Assembly: GCA_013368445.1 (NCBI GenBank)
Contig: JAACJO010000040.1
Span: forward strand, 62,001-126,000
Direction: 5' to 3'
Length of the DNA: 64,000 bases
Source of the DNA: Leucocoprinus leucothites
Taxonomy: Eukaryota; Basidiomycota; Agaricomycetes; Agaricales; Agaricaceae
Positions 55,151 to 64,000 of this stretch are shown here, piece by piece (position 1 is the stretch's first letter; each line of letters begins with the position of its first letter). The translations under genes were made by a program, and so were the position numbers. The notes under the pieces were generated by a model, which saw only the letters and a program-made list of their open reading frames with translations, did not search any database and was not told where the DNA came from.

Positions 55151-56101
55151 GAGCATTTGTGATCATCAGCTGTGTGTGACTTGGCGCAGTTGACACACTT
55201 GATGTGGGGACAGGGATCCCCAGTTGCAGTGGGTGGAATAGAGGGATTGGCCTTCAGACTCCCCTAACAACAGCTCGAGTGGGAGCAGTGGTTCTCAGTA
55301 TGATGAGGACCACTGCAAGCAGTGCATCACAATGCATGGGTGTGGCACAATGGGGTAGAATGTCCCCAGTGCCAGCAATGCTGATACTAGACTGCCTGGA
55401 TGAGTGTGCATGGCCCAGATCATGGACTGCATGCCCTCAAAGTGGAGGTACTTGCCCAGGAGCTTCTTGGTGCTTGCTCCTAATTGAGAGTCCCAGAGGT
55501 CAAACCAGATAGTAGCAGTGTCAGCTCTGGAGGAGTTGTACATGATGCACATGGAGGAAACATCTGTGAAAATGTCCTTGAAGGCAGACAATCACATGCA
55601 GTCAGTCACATGATTCAGTGTGATGTGGACACCATTCACAAAGTAAGGGACATCAAGAACCTTGAGGTAGGATCTCAACCTGGGGCAGTGTGTCTTGATC
55701 ATAAAGGGGGTAGTAAAGATGGAGGGGATGGAGGCCTCAATGACATTGCAGTCAGCATCAGAGGGGATGGAAGAGGTGTGCAGTGCAATCGTGCATACAC
55801 CTTGGTAATATTCTCCACACACAAGATCGACTTGGCATGGGAGAGGGAATCATTGAGAAGGTGCATGGCCTTGTGGTGGAGATAGATGACTTTATCGGCA
55901 CTGCCAGTGAAGTTGAGGAAGAGTTGGTGGTGGGTGGGGCCTACAGTTATCATGTGTGGCTTCTAGGCAGCAGTAGCAGCAGCTTGGGTGGCCTGGTACA
56001 TTGCAGCAACACAGTCAGGCTTGAAGGTGGGGTGGAACTATGCCAGCTTGATCAGTGATATAGCTGTGGTGGGAGCACAGGCCACCTTAGCAAAGGACTT
56101 C
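55151..56101 (-). mobile_element. LINE-B-related copy LB4, ORF1 fragment
   Basis: Minus-strand piece of a divergent LINE-B subfamily containing only part of ORF1. No 3' UTR or 5' end is present. It is bounded by the tails of LB3 and LB5. Confidence 0.8.
55151..56101 (-). pseudogene. LINE-B-type ORF1 fragment (divergent)
   Basis: On the minus strand it matches the middle of LINE-B ORF1 residue for residue in places: HHQLFLNFTGSADKVIYLHH near 55930, RSYLKVLDVPYFVNGVH near 55650, TIWFDLWDSQLGAS near 55510, then a degraded knuckle region (55390-55260). Similarity to LB1/LB5 is clearly lower than theirs to each other, so it represents another subfamily. Frameshifts near 55820 and 55590. No start or stop of the gene is included. 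Confidence 0.78.
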
Positions 56102-56129
56102 TTTTTTTTATTTTTATTTTTTAATCAGT

Positions 56130-56146
56130 GGACCCCGAAGGGGTCC
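56130..56146 (-). other. LINE-B 3' UTR terminal stem-loop (LB5)
   Basis: A 7 bp stem (GGACCCC with GGGGTCC) and three-base loop next to the tail. Same position and size as the LB1 and LB2 hairpins but with different paired bases. Confidence 0.65.
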
Positions 56147-56431
56147 AAATTTATAATGCAGTGCACAATAGCAGTCCATGCCTGACTATCTACTAAAGGG
56201 AACCAATACCACTACCAACTACACAGGAGTAAACAACCAGGAATATATAATAGTCTTATCCGAGACAATATGTGAAACAATAGCAGAAGGGGGCTAGGCA
56301 TGTAACAAAATACAAGGAATGAAACATATACCGATATCACTGCATCTGGTGGCAGGCCTTGTGGTTGGTGAGAGCCCATCCAGCAACTGGCAATAGATGG
56401 AGGACAATGCATTGACACTAGGGAGCTCTCC

Positions 56432-58329
56432 CTAGGCCTGGGGCCAACCAGCAGAACCAGAATGACTTTGCAGCTAATCCCAATCAAACTGGTGGTGCCA
56501 GAATGTGCACTTGCAGTCAGTAGTGGCATGTTCCTTGCCACAATTGACGCACTTGATATGGGGACAGGGTTCCCCAGCAGGTGTGGGCTGAATGGGGGGG
56601 TTAGCCTTTGGTGACCCCTTACAGCAGGAGGAGGTGGTGCAGTGATTCTCAGACTGATGTGGCCCACCGCATTGTGAGCACCTGAGCATGCAGTTGCAAC
56701 AGATAGTGGTAGTGTGGCCCCATTGCCAGCATTGTTGACACTGGGGATCCCAGGGTGAGCATACATAGCCTTGATCATAGACTGTATGCCATCAAAGTTG
56801 AGGTATTTGCCAACCAGGCACTTGGTGTTAGTGCCAGACTGAGAATCCCAAAGGTCAACCCAAATGGTGGTGGTGTCGGCTTTGGCGGAGTTGCACATGA
56901 TGTGCACAGAGGATAGGTTAGTGAACATCTTCCTGAAGGGAGACAGATGCATACAGTTGGTGATGTGTTGTGGAGTAGTGTGGATGCCACTTATGTAGTA
57001 AGGGACATCCAGGATCTTGAGGTAAGACCTGGACCTGGGGTGTTTGGTTTTCAGCTTGAACAGGGCAGTGAAGGCTGAAGAGAGGGAGGATTCAATCACT
57101 AATGCATCAGCATTAGTGGCGATGGAATTGGTGTACAACGAGATGGTGTCATACACCTGAGTGATGTTCTCAACATGAAGTGAACTCTTCACATGAGTGA
57201 GGGAGTCATTGAGGAGGTGCATGGCCTTGTGGTGTAGATAAGTGATATCACCGGCACTACCAGTGAAATCGAGGAAGAGTTGGCGTCAGGTAGGGCCCAA
57301 CATAGTCATGTGGGGCTTCTTCACAGAAGGCACATCAGCAGGGGCAGCCTGATGCATTGTGGTGATGCGATCAGGCTTGAGGGTGGGGTGGGACTGGGCT
57401 AGCTTGATAAGTGCTGCCATAGACACTGGAGTATGGGCAACCTCAGCAAATAACTTCTTAGCCGCTGAGGGTGGGATGGGCACTTGCCAGGCTTGGCCAT
57501 CAGACCTAACCTTAGGCAGGGGGGGTGCTTGAATGGGCACTTTGCCACTAGCGTGGGCCTTCACAGGTGCCGGCTTGGGCAGTAGGGAGGGATGGGCCAG
57601 GGCGGGCCAACGATCTGGGGGTGGTAAAGTGGGTACCTTGGGGGAACCCATGTCAATGTCACGTGGACCTGCTGAGTCAGTGGATCCATGGGTCACCTCA
57701 AGAGCAACATGCATTGCTTTAGGGGAGGCCTCGGCTGAGAACCTATGACCGAAGTCCCCCAGAAAATCTGCAAATGTCTCCCAGCCCTTGGCATTGAGAG
57801 AGTTTGAGGTAATCAGTGTGCTGCTCATCTTCAGCTCACTGGCTACAGCATGCAAGGCCTTGGCTAAACAAGTAACCATGGACTGCACATCTTGTTCTGC
57901 GATTTCAGTGGGATCTTTGATGGTATCCAACTACTTGAGGAAGGATAGGAGGTTATTGAGGGCACACTTAGGGGTGAGCTCCTTCTTTCCCTTGGAGGAG
58001 GTCACTGATTCGGGCACGGTAGGGGGAGCATCAACAGGGTAGAAGGTGGTTCCACCGCCTGTGAAGGGTTTGAGTGGCAACAGAACATCAGCCACTGGGG
58101 GAGCAACTGACGGTGATGGAATGTCAGCAGTCAATTGGGAGGGGCCAGGCAACAGAACATCAGCCTGGGGAGAGCCGAAGAACCTATGCACATTGAGTGG
58201 GTTGTCTTAGGGGTCAAGGTGGTCATCTTCAGCCATCTTGGCGATGTTGAGCTTGTCATCAGAGATGGTGGACTTGGATTCAAATGCGGCAAACTGGTTG
58301 GCAGTAGCTTTAGACTTGCACCTACCCAT
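56432..58329 (-). pseudogene. LINE-B ORF1 (gag-like, zinc knuckles)
   Basis: About 632 codons from ATG 58329 (MGRCKSKATANQF) to TAG at 56432. Lesions: TAA near 58208 (Tyr in LB1), TAG near 57931 (Trp in LB1), TGA 57286-57288 (CAA in LB1, so probably CGA ancestrally), a one-base loss near 56748 and TAG at 56474-56476 (Trp). The conserved domain ends in TIWVDLWDSQSG. Knuckles: CQQCWQWGHTTTIC (CX2CX4HX4C), CSQCGGPHQSENHC and CVNCGKEHATTDC. Related to LINE-A ORF1 but about 285 residues shorter, mainly in the N-terminal low-complexity part. Presumed RNA-binding protein of a non-autonomous LINE. Confidence 0.83.
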
Positions 58330-58410
58330 ATTACTATAGATAGACGATGTAAGAATACCTCAAAACAAACACCAACTTTTGATGGTGGTGGTAAGAGGAC
58401 AAGGAGGGAT

Positions 58411-58501
58411 GGTTGCATGAACTACTATTGTGCACCCATGGACTGCTATCATGCACCATGTTATAAATTCTTTGATTTTTTTTTAAAAAAAAAAAAAAAA
58501 A
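58411..58501 (+). mobile_element. LINE-B-like minimal 3' end (LB6)
   Basis: About 90 bp with only the 3' core (CATGGACTGCTATCATGCAC, TTATAAATTCTTTGATT) and a T-run/A-run tail at about 58474-58501. A severely 5'-truncated insertion lying between the 5' end of LB5 and LA10. Confidence 0.7.
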
Positions 58502-61419
58502 GACATGGATGGAGTGCAACTGGCTCAAATGAATAGAGGGGTTGACTGCTAGCTTGGCAGCTGGGAGACAGTCAGTGATGAGAATGATGTGGTCACAATG
58601 GAGAGAGATGGCCTTAGCAATGCTAATGCAAATAGAATAGAGTTCAGCATCTGTTGAAGATGCCTGGCCACTAGCCTGTTTTGCATGGGACACTTGTTGT
58701 CTGCTGTGATATAAATGTGCCACTAAAACCACCTGAAGGGAACCTACAAGGGGAACAAAAGTGTCAGTAACTACTAATATACAGGTACAATCAAAAGAAG
58801 AGGAAGAAAAAACTGAATTAAGAGACAAGCCATGTTTGTACATTTCATGTTTATCTTTACAATTACAGGGATGGAAATGGATGGAATCAGGAAAGATGTC
58901 CATGAAATGAGATCCAGGCTTGGATTCAGGGGCAAAAGGAGAAAATGAATTGGAGAGATGAGAAAGAGAACTATCTACATCAATAAGAGGGCCTTTTAGT
59001 TTAGCTTTTTTGGCTGGTGTTAGAAGTCGAAGCAATTGGGGATGGGGGGAAGAATTAAGAGAGAAACAATCAGATAAAAGAGAGCATAACAGATGATTGA
59101 AAGGTAAAGTAGAAACTCAATAGGAAGAACAAATAGCCAATTTACAAAGATGAAGGTGAATGGGAATAAGACCTGCTATACTTTCAGCACCACCAGACAG
59201 AGAGGTGCGAAAGGCACCAGTAATCCAAAGAGCCATGCACCTCTGCATAGAAGAGAGGGACTTGAGAAGGGCTTTGTTGCAAGCACCCTTAAAGTACCAT
59301 AGACAGAAGCCATATGTAGCCACAGGGACAACACATGACCTATAGAGAAGTCATTTTTGAAGAGGAAGAAGACCTCAGGTAGAGTTACCTAGCATGCCCA
59401 TGGCTTTCACCATTGACAATGCTTTGGTTGAATAATATCAAACATGCTCTTGGAATGAGAGTTGATGGTTGAAGTAAAAGCTGAGGTATCTCCAAAAGGG
59501 TTTTAGAGAAAGGATGGGGCCACTGATATCAGGTAAGTCAAGTGGAGGATTTGAGTCATTATGTCAGCAAGAGAAGTGGAAAACCTCAGATTTTTCATGT
59601 TCAATGACTAATCTGAGGTCAGTGCATATGGATGTAATGATGGAATAGGCTGCTTTAAGGGAAGAAATGGTGTCAGTATAGTTTTTTGCTTGAGAAATAC
59701 AAAGCCCATCATTAACAAAGGATAGGAGGGAAGAGGGGATAGATTGAAGTCAAGCATATTGATCGAACATAAACATGAGAGGTGCGAAGTAGAGCACTGA
59801 AAGGATAGGGGATAAAGCCAAACCCTGCCCTATGCCAACATCTGTGTCATGGGTATCAGACAGAAAAGTATTCCACATAAATTGTGTAGAGCGACCTATG
59901 AGGTAATGGAAGAAGAAATTTACAAGTTGAGGGGCAAACCCCTGGCATTGTAAGATGTCAGTGAGGATGTTGTGATTTAGAGAGGGAAAGAATTGTACAA
60001 TATTGAAAGTACAAACACTGGTAATCATACCTTTGGCCCATCTGGCCCAAATGATGTGAGTGAGGAAGACACCTATGTCCTTAGTAGAGCATTGAATGAC
60101 TTCTCCCATTTGATTTGGGTGGAGAGCTCCAGTTGAAACTGCTTTGAATTGCATGCAGCATGTGATCATTTTTTCTATAAGTTTTCCTAAAGTGTTAAGT
60201 AGGACAATGAGTCAAAACACTTTAGGAGTATCATAGGCTGGTTTATTTGGCTTGGGACTGATGATAGAGACTGAGTCTTTGAAATGACTCAGCCAATGAG
60301 AGAGACATACACACACATTAGTAATGAGAATGATATTCTTGAGGCATTTGTTGTGAGTGACTATGGACTTCAAGTGTCTCTAGGATATGTGGTCAGGGCC
60401 AGGTGCTGAAGAGTTAGCACATGACAGTAGTGATTTGGATAGTTTGAGAGCAGAGAAGTCTGCCCAGGAACAGGTAGGAAGAGATTTCATTTCATTTAGG
60501 ATATGAGGGCTTACTGGTCAGCCCAATGCAGAGTTATAGGATGAATGGAGGTGTTCCACAAGTCTGGTAGGTCATTACATGAGCATCCTTGATATCAGAT
60601 CCCCTCAATGGCAGGCAGTTTGTGCTGTTTGACCCACTCTATAAGGTCCCAGGGGTGTTTATTGGAGGAGGTGATTTCATGAATATGTTCATCAAAGAAA
60701 GAGTGCTTGGCAGTATGGGTAGCCATCCTAAACACTCACCAGTCTTTTCAGTCTTTGGTTCTCCTGTAAGTAAGGTCTCAGAACAGTGAGGGGTCCATCA
60801 TTCTTTTGACCAGTTAGTGATCCATATGTTCTTAGAGTTTGTGTTCCAGATATTACTCAATATGCAAGAAATGGAATCAGAGATATTGTCCAAACAAGAA
60901 GTGGAATGAATGTTCAAACAGTCAAGAGCTGCCAGATGCTCTGAGACCTGAGAAATGAAAGCAGTCTCTTTATTGCTATCTTTGGGCAACACATACTTTT
61001 TGTAGTTAATATAATCCGGGTAGATTGGAAGATCAATGAGTAAGGGTGCATGATCCAATGGAAGTCTTGAATCCACATCAATAACATGGGAGGTAGAATC
61101 ATTAGTACAGAAAATGAGGTCGATAACTGAATTGTCATGTCCTTCAATAGAAGAAAAATGGGTGAGAGAAATAATAGTTGGTGTGGACCTTGTGAGATTA
61201 AAACTATCCACTATCTCCATCAGAGTTACAGTGGAACAAGGGAGATGAGAAACAAGAGGATCCCACTCTAGAGAGCAACAGTTGAAGTTGTCTCCCATGT
61301 ATACAACATTTGGGATATCAATAAAGTTTGTTGAAAGAAAAGTGATCGCCAATGACAACAAGTCAGAATATATGGTAAGGAAATGAATATAGTTACCATA
61401 ATTGAAAAGTCTGAGTATT

Positions 61420-61436
61420 TGGATATCACAGTGATT
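61420..61436. repeat. Target-site duplication of LA11, left copy
   Basis: TGGATATCACAGTGATT. The right copy at 63628-63644 is TGGATATCATGGTGATT. The only two differences fall on one former CpG (CA here, TG there). Confidence 0.85.
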
Positions 61437-61611
61437 TTTTTTGATTTTTTTTTTTTAAATTAATGAATTTATATAGTGGTGCTTGATCGCAGTCTGCTTT
61501 CAACTAGGTATTACAAACAAATGGTACACTACAGCAAGCTGGGGTACACGAAGTGGTCAAAGACTGCTTAAGACAGAGACTATACATGATTAGTCCAGCA
61601 ATATAGAGAAG

Positions 61612-61623
61612 ACTCAATAGAGA
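61612..61623. repeat. Target-site duplication of LA12, left copy
   Basis: ACTCAATAGAGA. The right copy at 63360-63371 reads ACTTGATAGAGA; again one ancestral CpG is CA on one side and TG on the other. Confidence 0.75.
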
Positions 61624-63153
61624 AGATCATGCGTTGTCTCTGTGGCCATATATGGTTTCTGACTCTGGTACTTCAAAGGCGCTTGTAACAAGGTGCTTCT
61701 CAAGTCCCTATCAACTATGCAAAGGCATGCTGCTCTTTAGATCACAGGCGCCTTTTGAACTTCTCCTTCTGGTGGTGCCAAAAGTATAGCCAGACTTATC
61801 CCTATTCACCTTTATCTTCATAAATTAGCTATTTGTTCATCATATTGAGTCTCTACTTTACCATCTAATCATGCATTATGTTCTCTCTTATCTGATTGTT
61901 TTTCTCTTAACTCCTCCCCCCATCCCCAATCACTTTGTCTTCTCACTCCAGCCAATAAGGCTAAAATCAAAGGCCCTCTCATTGATGTAGATAGTTCTCT
62001 TTCTCATCTCTCCAATTCTTTTTCCCCTTTCACTCCTGAATCCAAGCCTGGCTCTTGTCTCATGGATATCTTTCCTGATTCTTTTCATTTTCATCCCTGT
62101 AACCGTTCAGACAAACATGAAATGTACAAACATGTAGCATCTCTTGACTCTATTTTCTCTTCCTCATCTCTTGATCATAATTGTATTTCAGTTGTCACTG
62201 ATGCTTCTGTTCCCCTTGTAGGTTCCCTTCAGGTGGTTTCGGTGGCACATTTATATTGTGGTGGACGACAAGTTTCCCATGCAAAACAAGCAAGTGGCCA
62301 GGCATCTTCTACTGACGCTGAACTCTACTCTATTCGCATTGGAATTGCGAAAGCCATCTCCTTCCAATGCAACCACATCATCCTCATCACCGATTGTCTT
62401 CTAGCAGCCAAGCTGGTGGTCAATCCCTCTATTCATTTGAGCCAGTCTCATTCTATCCAAGTATGCTGACTCTTATTAGACTGGCTCACTGCTAAGCCAT
62501 CTCAAACCATCGACTTCTGGGATGTTCCATCAAAGTGGCATTGGAAACCCCATCTCAAAGTCCACAATGACATCACTTCCACCTGCATCCATGCTCCTCC
62601 TCACATGGGTGCCACCCTTGACTTCTTGCACCGAAAAGTCACCAATGACTGCCAGAAATCCTGGGAGTCCACATTTTGGAAGAAAAAGTACTGTGGCAAT
62701 GGTTTCCTTCTTTCTAAAAAGAACTGCAAGTTTCTTATCCCCACTTATGTCAAAGGGGGCACCTGGCTTCCCTTAGCCAACGAGTTGCCATCACTATGCA
62801 CATGCATGACTCATGCCATCCTCAATCATGCTCCTATTGGAGCTTATCATGAGAGGTTCTTCCCCCTCAAGCCCAAGTCCTGTCGTTGTGGCCATCATCT
62901 GGAAACATGACATCATATCCTGTGTTACTGCCCCCTCTATCCCTTCTGCACTCAATGGGTGCAATGCACTTTCCCTCAGTACAAATTCCTTATTGAGTTC
63001 TTGAAAAAGAACCCGGCTGCTTTTGCCTTCACCAATCATGACACGTGTCCACTGCTGCCTCAAGCTCCTGTGCCCGCCAAACCAAATGAAGGTAAACTAT
63101 ATTCTCTCATCTCATCTCTTTTCTTTTCCTTTGAGTCCGATCTCTGTGTATGA
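61624..63153 (+). pseudogene. LINE-A ORF2 C-terminal part (RNase H)
   Basis: Contains the region after the RT with TGA at the GF-stop-LWYF site (61652-61654), then stops at 61738 and 61846. An open stretch with RNase H follows: VVTDAS near 62190, DAELYSI near 62320 and ITDC near 62390. More stops appear at 62467 and 62908 (TGA right after HHLET), with the Cys/His block KSCRCGHHLE near 62880. Ends DLCV-TGA at 63151-63153. All three RNase H catalytic acids are kept, but the gene is fragmentary. Confidence 0.85.
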
Positions 63154-63359
63154 CACCTTGTTTAATAGTCTCTATTGAGTCTTCTCTATGTTGCTGGACT
63201 AATCGTGTATAGTCTCTGTCTTAAGCAGTCTTTGACCACTTTGTGTACCCCAGCTTGCTGTAGTGTACCGTCTGTTTGTAATATTTAGTTGAAAGTGGAC
63301 TGCAATCGAGCACCACTATATAAATTCATTGATTATTAAATAAAAAAATAAAAAAAAAA
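61624..63359 (+). mobile_element. LINE-A copy LA12, 5'-truncated, inserted in LA11
   Basis: Plus-strand 1.7 kb fragment starting just after the RT domain and ending with the family 3' UTR and an A-rich tail containing T (63331-63359). Innermost of three nested LINE-A layers. Confidence 0.9.
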
Positions 63360-63371
63360 ACTTGATAGAGA
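63360..63371. repeat. Target-site duplication of LA12, right copy
   Basis: ACTTGATAGAGA, directly after the LA12 tail; pairs with 61612-61623 with one CpG-derived double difference. Confidence 0.75.
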
Positions 63372-63627
63372 CTATAAAACAAGGTGTCATACACAGAGAT
63401 CAGACTCAAAGGAAAAGAGAAGAGATGAAATGAAAGAATATAGTTCACCTTCATTCGGTTTGGCAGTCACAGGAGCTTGAGGTGGTGGTGGATGTATGTC
63501 ATGATTGGTAAAGGCAAAAGCAGCCAGGTTCTTTTTCAAGAACTCAATGAGGAACTCATACTGAGGGAAAGTGCATTGCACCCATTGAGTGCAGAAGGGA
63601 TAGAGGGGGCAGTAACACAGGATATAG

Positions 63628-63644
63628 TGGATATCATGGTGATT
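63628..63644. repeat. Target-site duplication of LA11, right copy
   Basis: TGGATATCATGGTGATT, matching 61420-61436 except at the decayed CpG. LA10 resumes here. Confidence 0.85.
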
Positions 63645-63970
63645 GACCCAATTTTGTCAAAGGATAGGTCTCATACAAAGGAGTTTCCTGTGAACATAAG
63701 TCAAAGTACAGGGTTTGGGGTCATTAGACTTAGTAGGGCAAACCATACAAAGCCATTCTGGAGGAATAGGAGCACCTACAACATCATCCCCTTCAGGGTT
63801 AGTCATTGAGGGTGCCTTGCAAATGTGATTCCATGGGGGTTCCTGTAGGAAAATAATGTTGAAGTCCAGCTTCTTGGACTCAAGAATAGTGTCAACAAGG
63901 GCATAGGGATGCCCAACACTTTGCAAATAAATATGAACAGACAAGATAATGTTGTTCTTACCAGGCATAT

Positions 63971-64000
63971 TTAAACAGCAACTCTGCCACTGGAGCAATT
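63971..64000 (-). pseudogene. LINE-A ORF1 C-terminal codons (window edge)
   Basis: The last residues of ORF1 of LA10 (reading SNCSSGRVAV-like) ending in TAA at 63971-63973, two bases before the ORF2 ATG. The rest lies outside the window. Confidence 0.75.

Larger units (their letters stand above)
56102..58410 (-). mobile_element. LINE-B copy LB5: gag-only LINE, full length
   Basis: A 2.3 kb copy with the same structure as LB1: T-rich tail with A interruptions (56102-56122), hairpin GGACCCC-GAA-GGGGTCC (56130-56146), 3' UTR, ORF1, 5' UTR with GATGGTGGTGGTAAGAGGAC near 58381, then an end at about 58410. No ORF2. Confidence 0.88.
61437..63627 (-). mobile_element. LINE-A copy LA11, short 3' fragment split by LA12
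   Basis: About 450 bp of LINE-A 3' end (last ORF2 codons ending DLCV at 63387, and the 3' UTR) inserted in LA10 with a 17 bp target duplication. Blocks 61437-61623 and 63360-63627. The T-run is at 61437-61457. Confidence 0.88.
58502..63968 (-). pseudogene. LINE-A ORF2, interrupted and 3' truncated
   Basis: ATG at 63968 (MPGKNNIILS). Endonuclease pieces lie on both sides of the nested insertions: QEPPWNH near 63840, GDNFNCCSLEWD near 61290 and LDHAPLLIDL near 61050. RT: motif A is changed to TFNIVQFFPS near 60000 (Asp lost), motif B is GIGQGLALSP near 59830, and motif C is mutated near 59715. RNase H: VVTDTF near 58770 and ITDC near 58590. It is cut at 58502 before the C-terminal Cys/His block. 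Many stops, including the family TGA site near 59370. Long dead. Confidence 0.85.
58502..64000 (-). mobile_element. LINE-A copy LA10, interrupted by LA11, continues past the window
   Basis: Minus-strand LINE-A in two blocks, 58502-61436 and 63628-64000, rejoined across the LA11 target duplication. Its 3' end is missing: it starts inside RNase H next to the tail of LB6. At the right edge it reaches the last codons of ORF1. Strongly CpG-depleted. Confidence 0.9.

Noticed and set aside
1..64000. CRISPR arrays, rRNA genes, bacterial operons or phage genes
   Set aside because: No regularly spaced short repeats, no rRNA-like stretches, and the coding content is purely eukaryotic retroelement and Tc1 type.

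Overview
The window looks like a piece of a retrotransposon-filled fungal chromosome, probably a basidiomycete with methylated CpG. I infer this from Tad1-like LINEs with an apurinic endonuclease, reverse transcriptase (RT) and RNase H, a Ty1/copia element, and a Tc1 element, all in states of CpG-to-TpG/CpA decay. The species cannot be named from sequence alone. I found no host gene, tRNA, rRNA or CRISPR array: essentially every base belongs to a mobile element or the remains of one.

Four families make up the window. LINE-A (copies LA1-LA12) is an autonomous two-ORF LINE of about 7 kb: ORF1 is a 918-residue gag-like protein with zinc knuckles, and ORF2 is about 1317 residues (endonuclease, RT, RNase H, C-terminal Cys/His motif). 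LINE-B (LB1-LB6) is a 2.3 kb relative that keeps ORF1 and the 3' end but has no ORF2. Copia copies are Cp0-Cp3 plus two antisense fragments. One Tc1/mariner copy is present.

Layout. 1-1967 holds a decayed LA1. 2067-12992 holds LA2 (minus), interrupted by LA3 (4752-7384, 14 bp target duplication) and by the Tc1 element (7524-9116, TA duplication). LB1 (12993-15316) is the spacer between head-to-head LINE-A copies LA2 and LA4. LA4 and LA5 (15317-20327) are partial tandem copies, followed by a copia LTR piece. 20516-27833 and 34627-41942 are the arms of a 7.3 kb inverted repeat, each carrying the same LINE-A (LA6L/LA6R) with the same nested 810 bp insertion (LA7L/LA7R). The 6.8 kb spacer holds deleted copia copies, LINE fragments and a copia 5' LTR with primer-binding site. 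42420-49418 is a full-length but decayed LA9. 49419-54871 is the most complete copia (Cp3), whose 5' LTR and leader are inverted. 54872-58501 is LINE-B territory. 58502-64000 is LA10 with LA11 inside it and LA12 inside LA11; it runs off the window.

No copy appears fully functional. LA6 and Cp3 come closest: apart from a few stop codons, nearly all explained by C-to-T change, their frames are open. LINE-A encodes the only LINE RT seen here; LINE-B shares its 5' end and 3' core and is plausibly mobilised by it.
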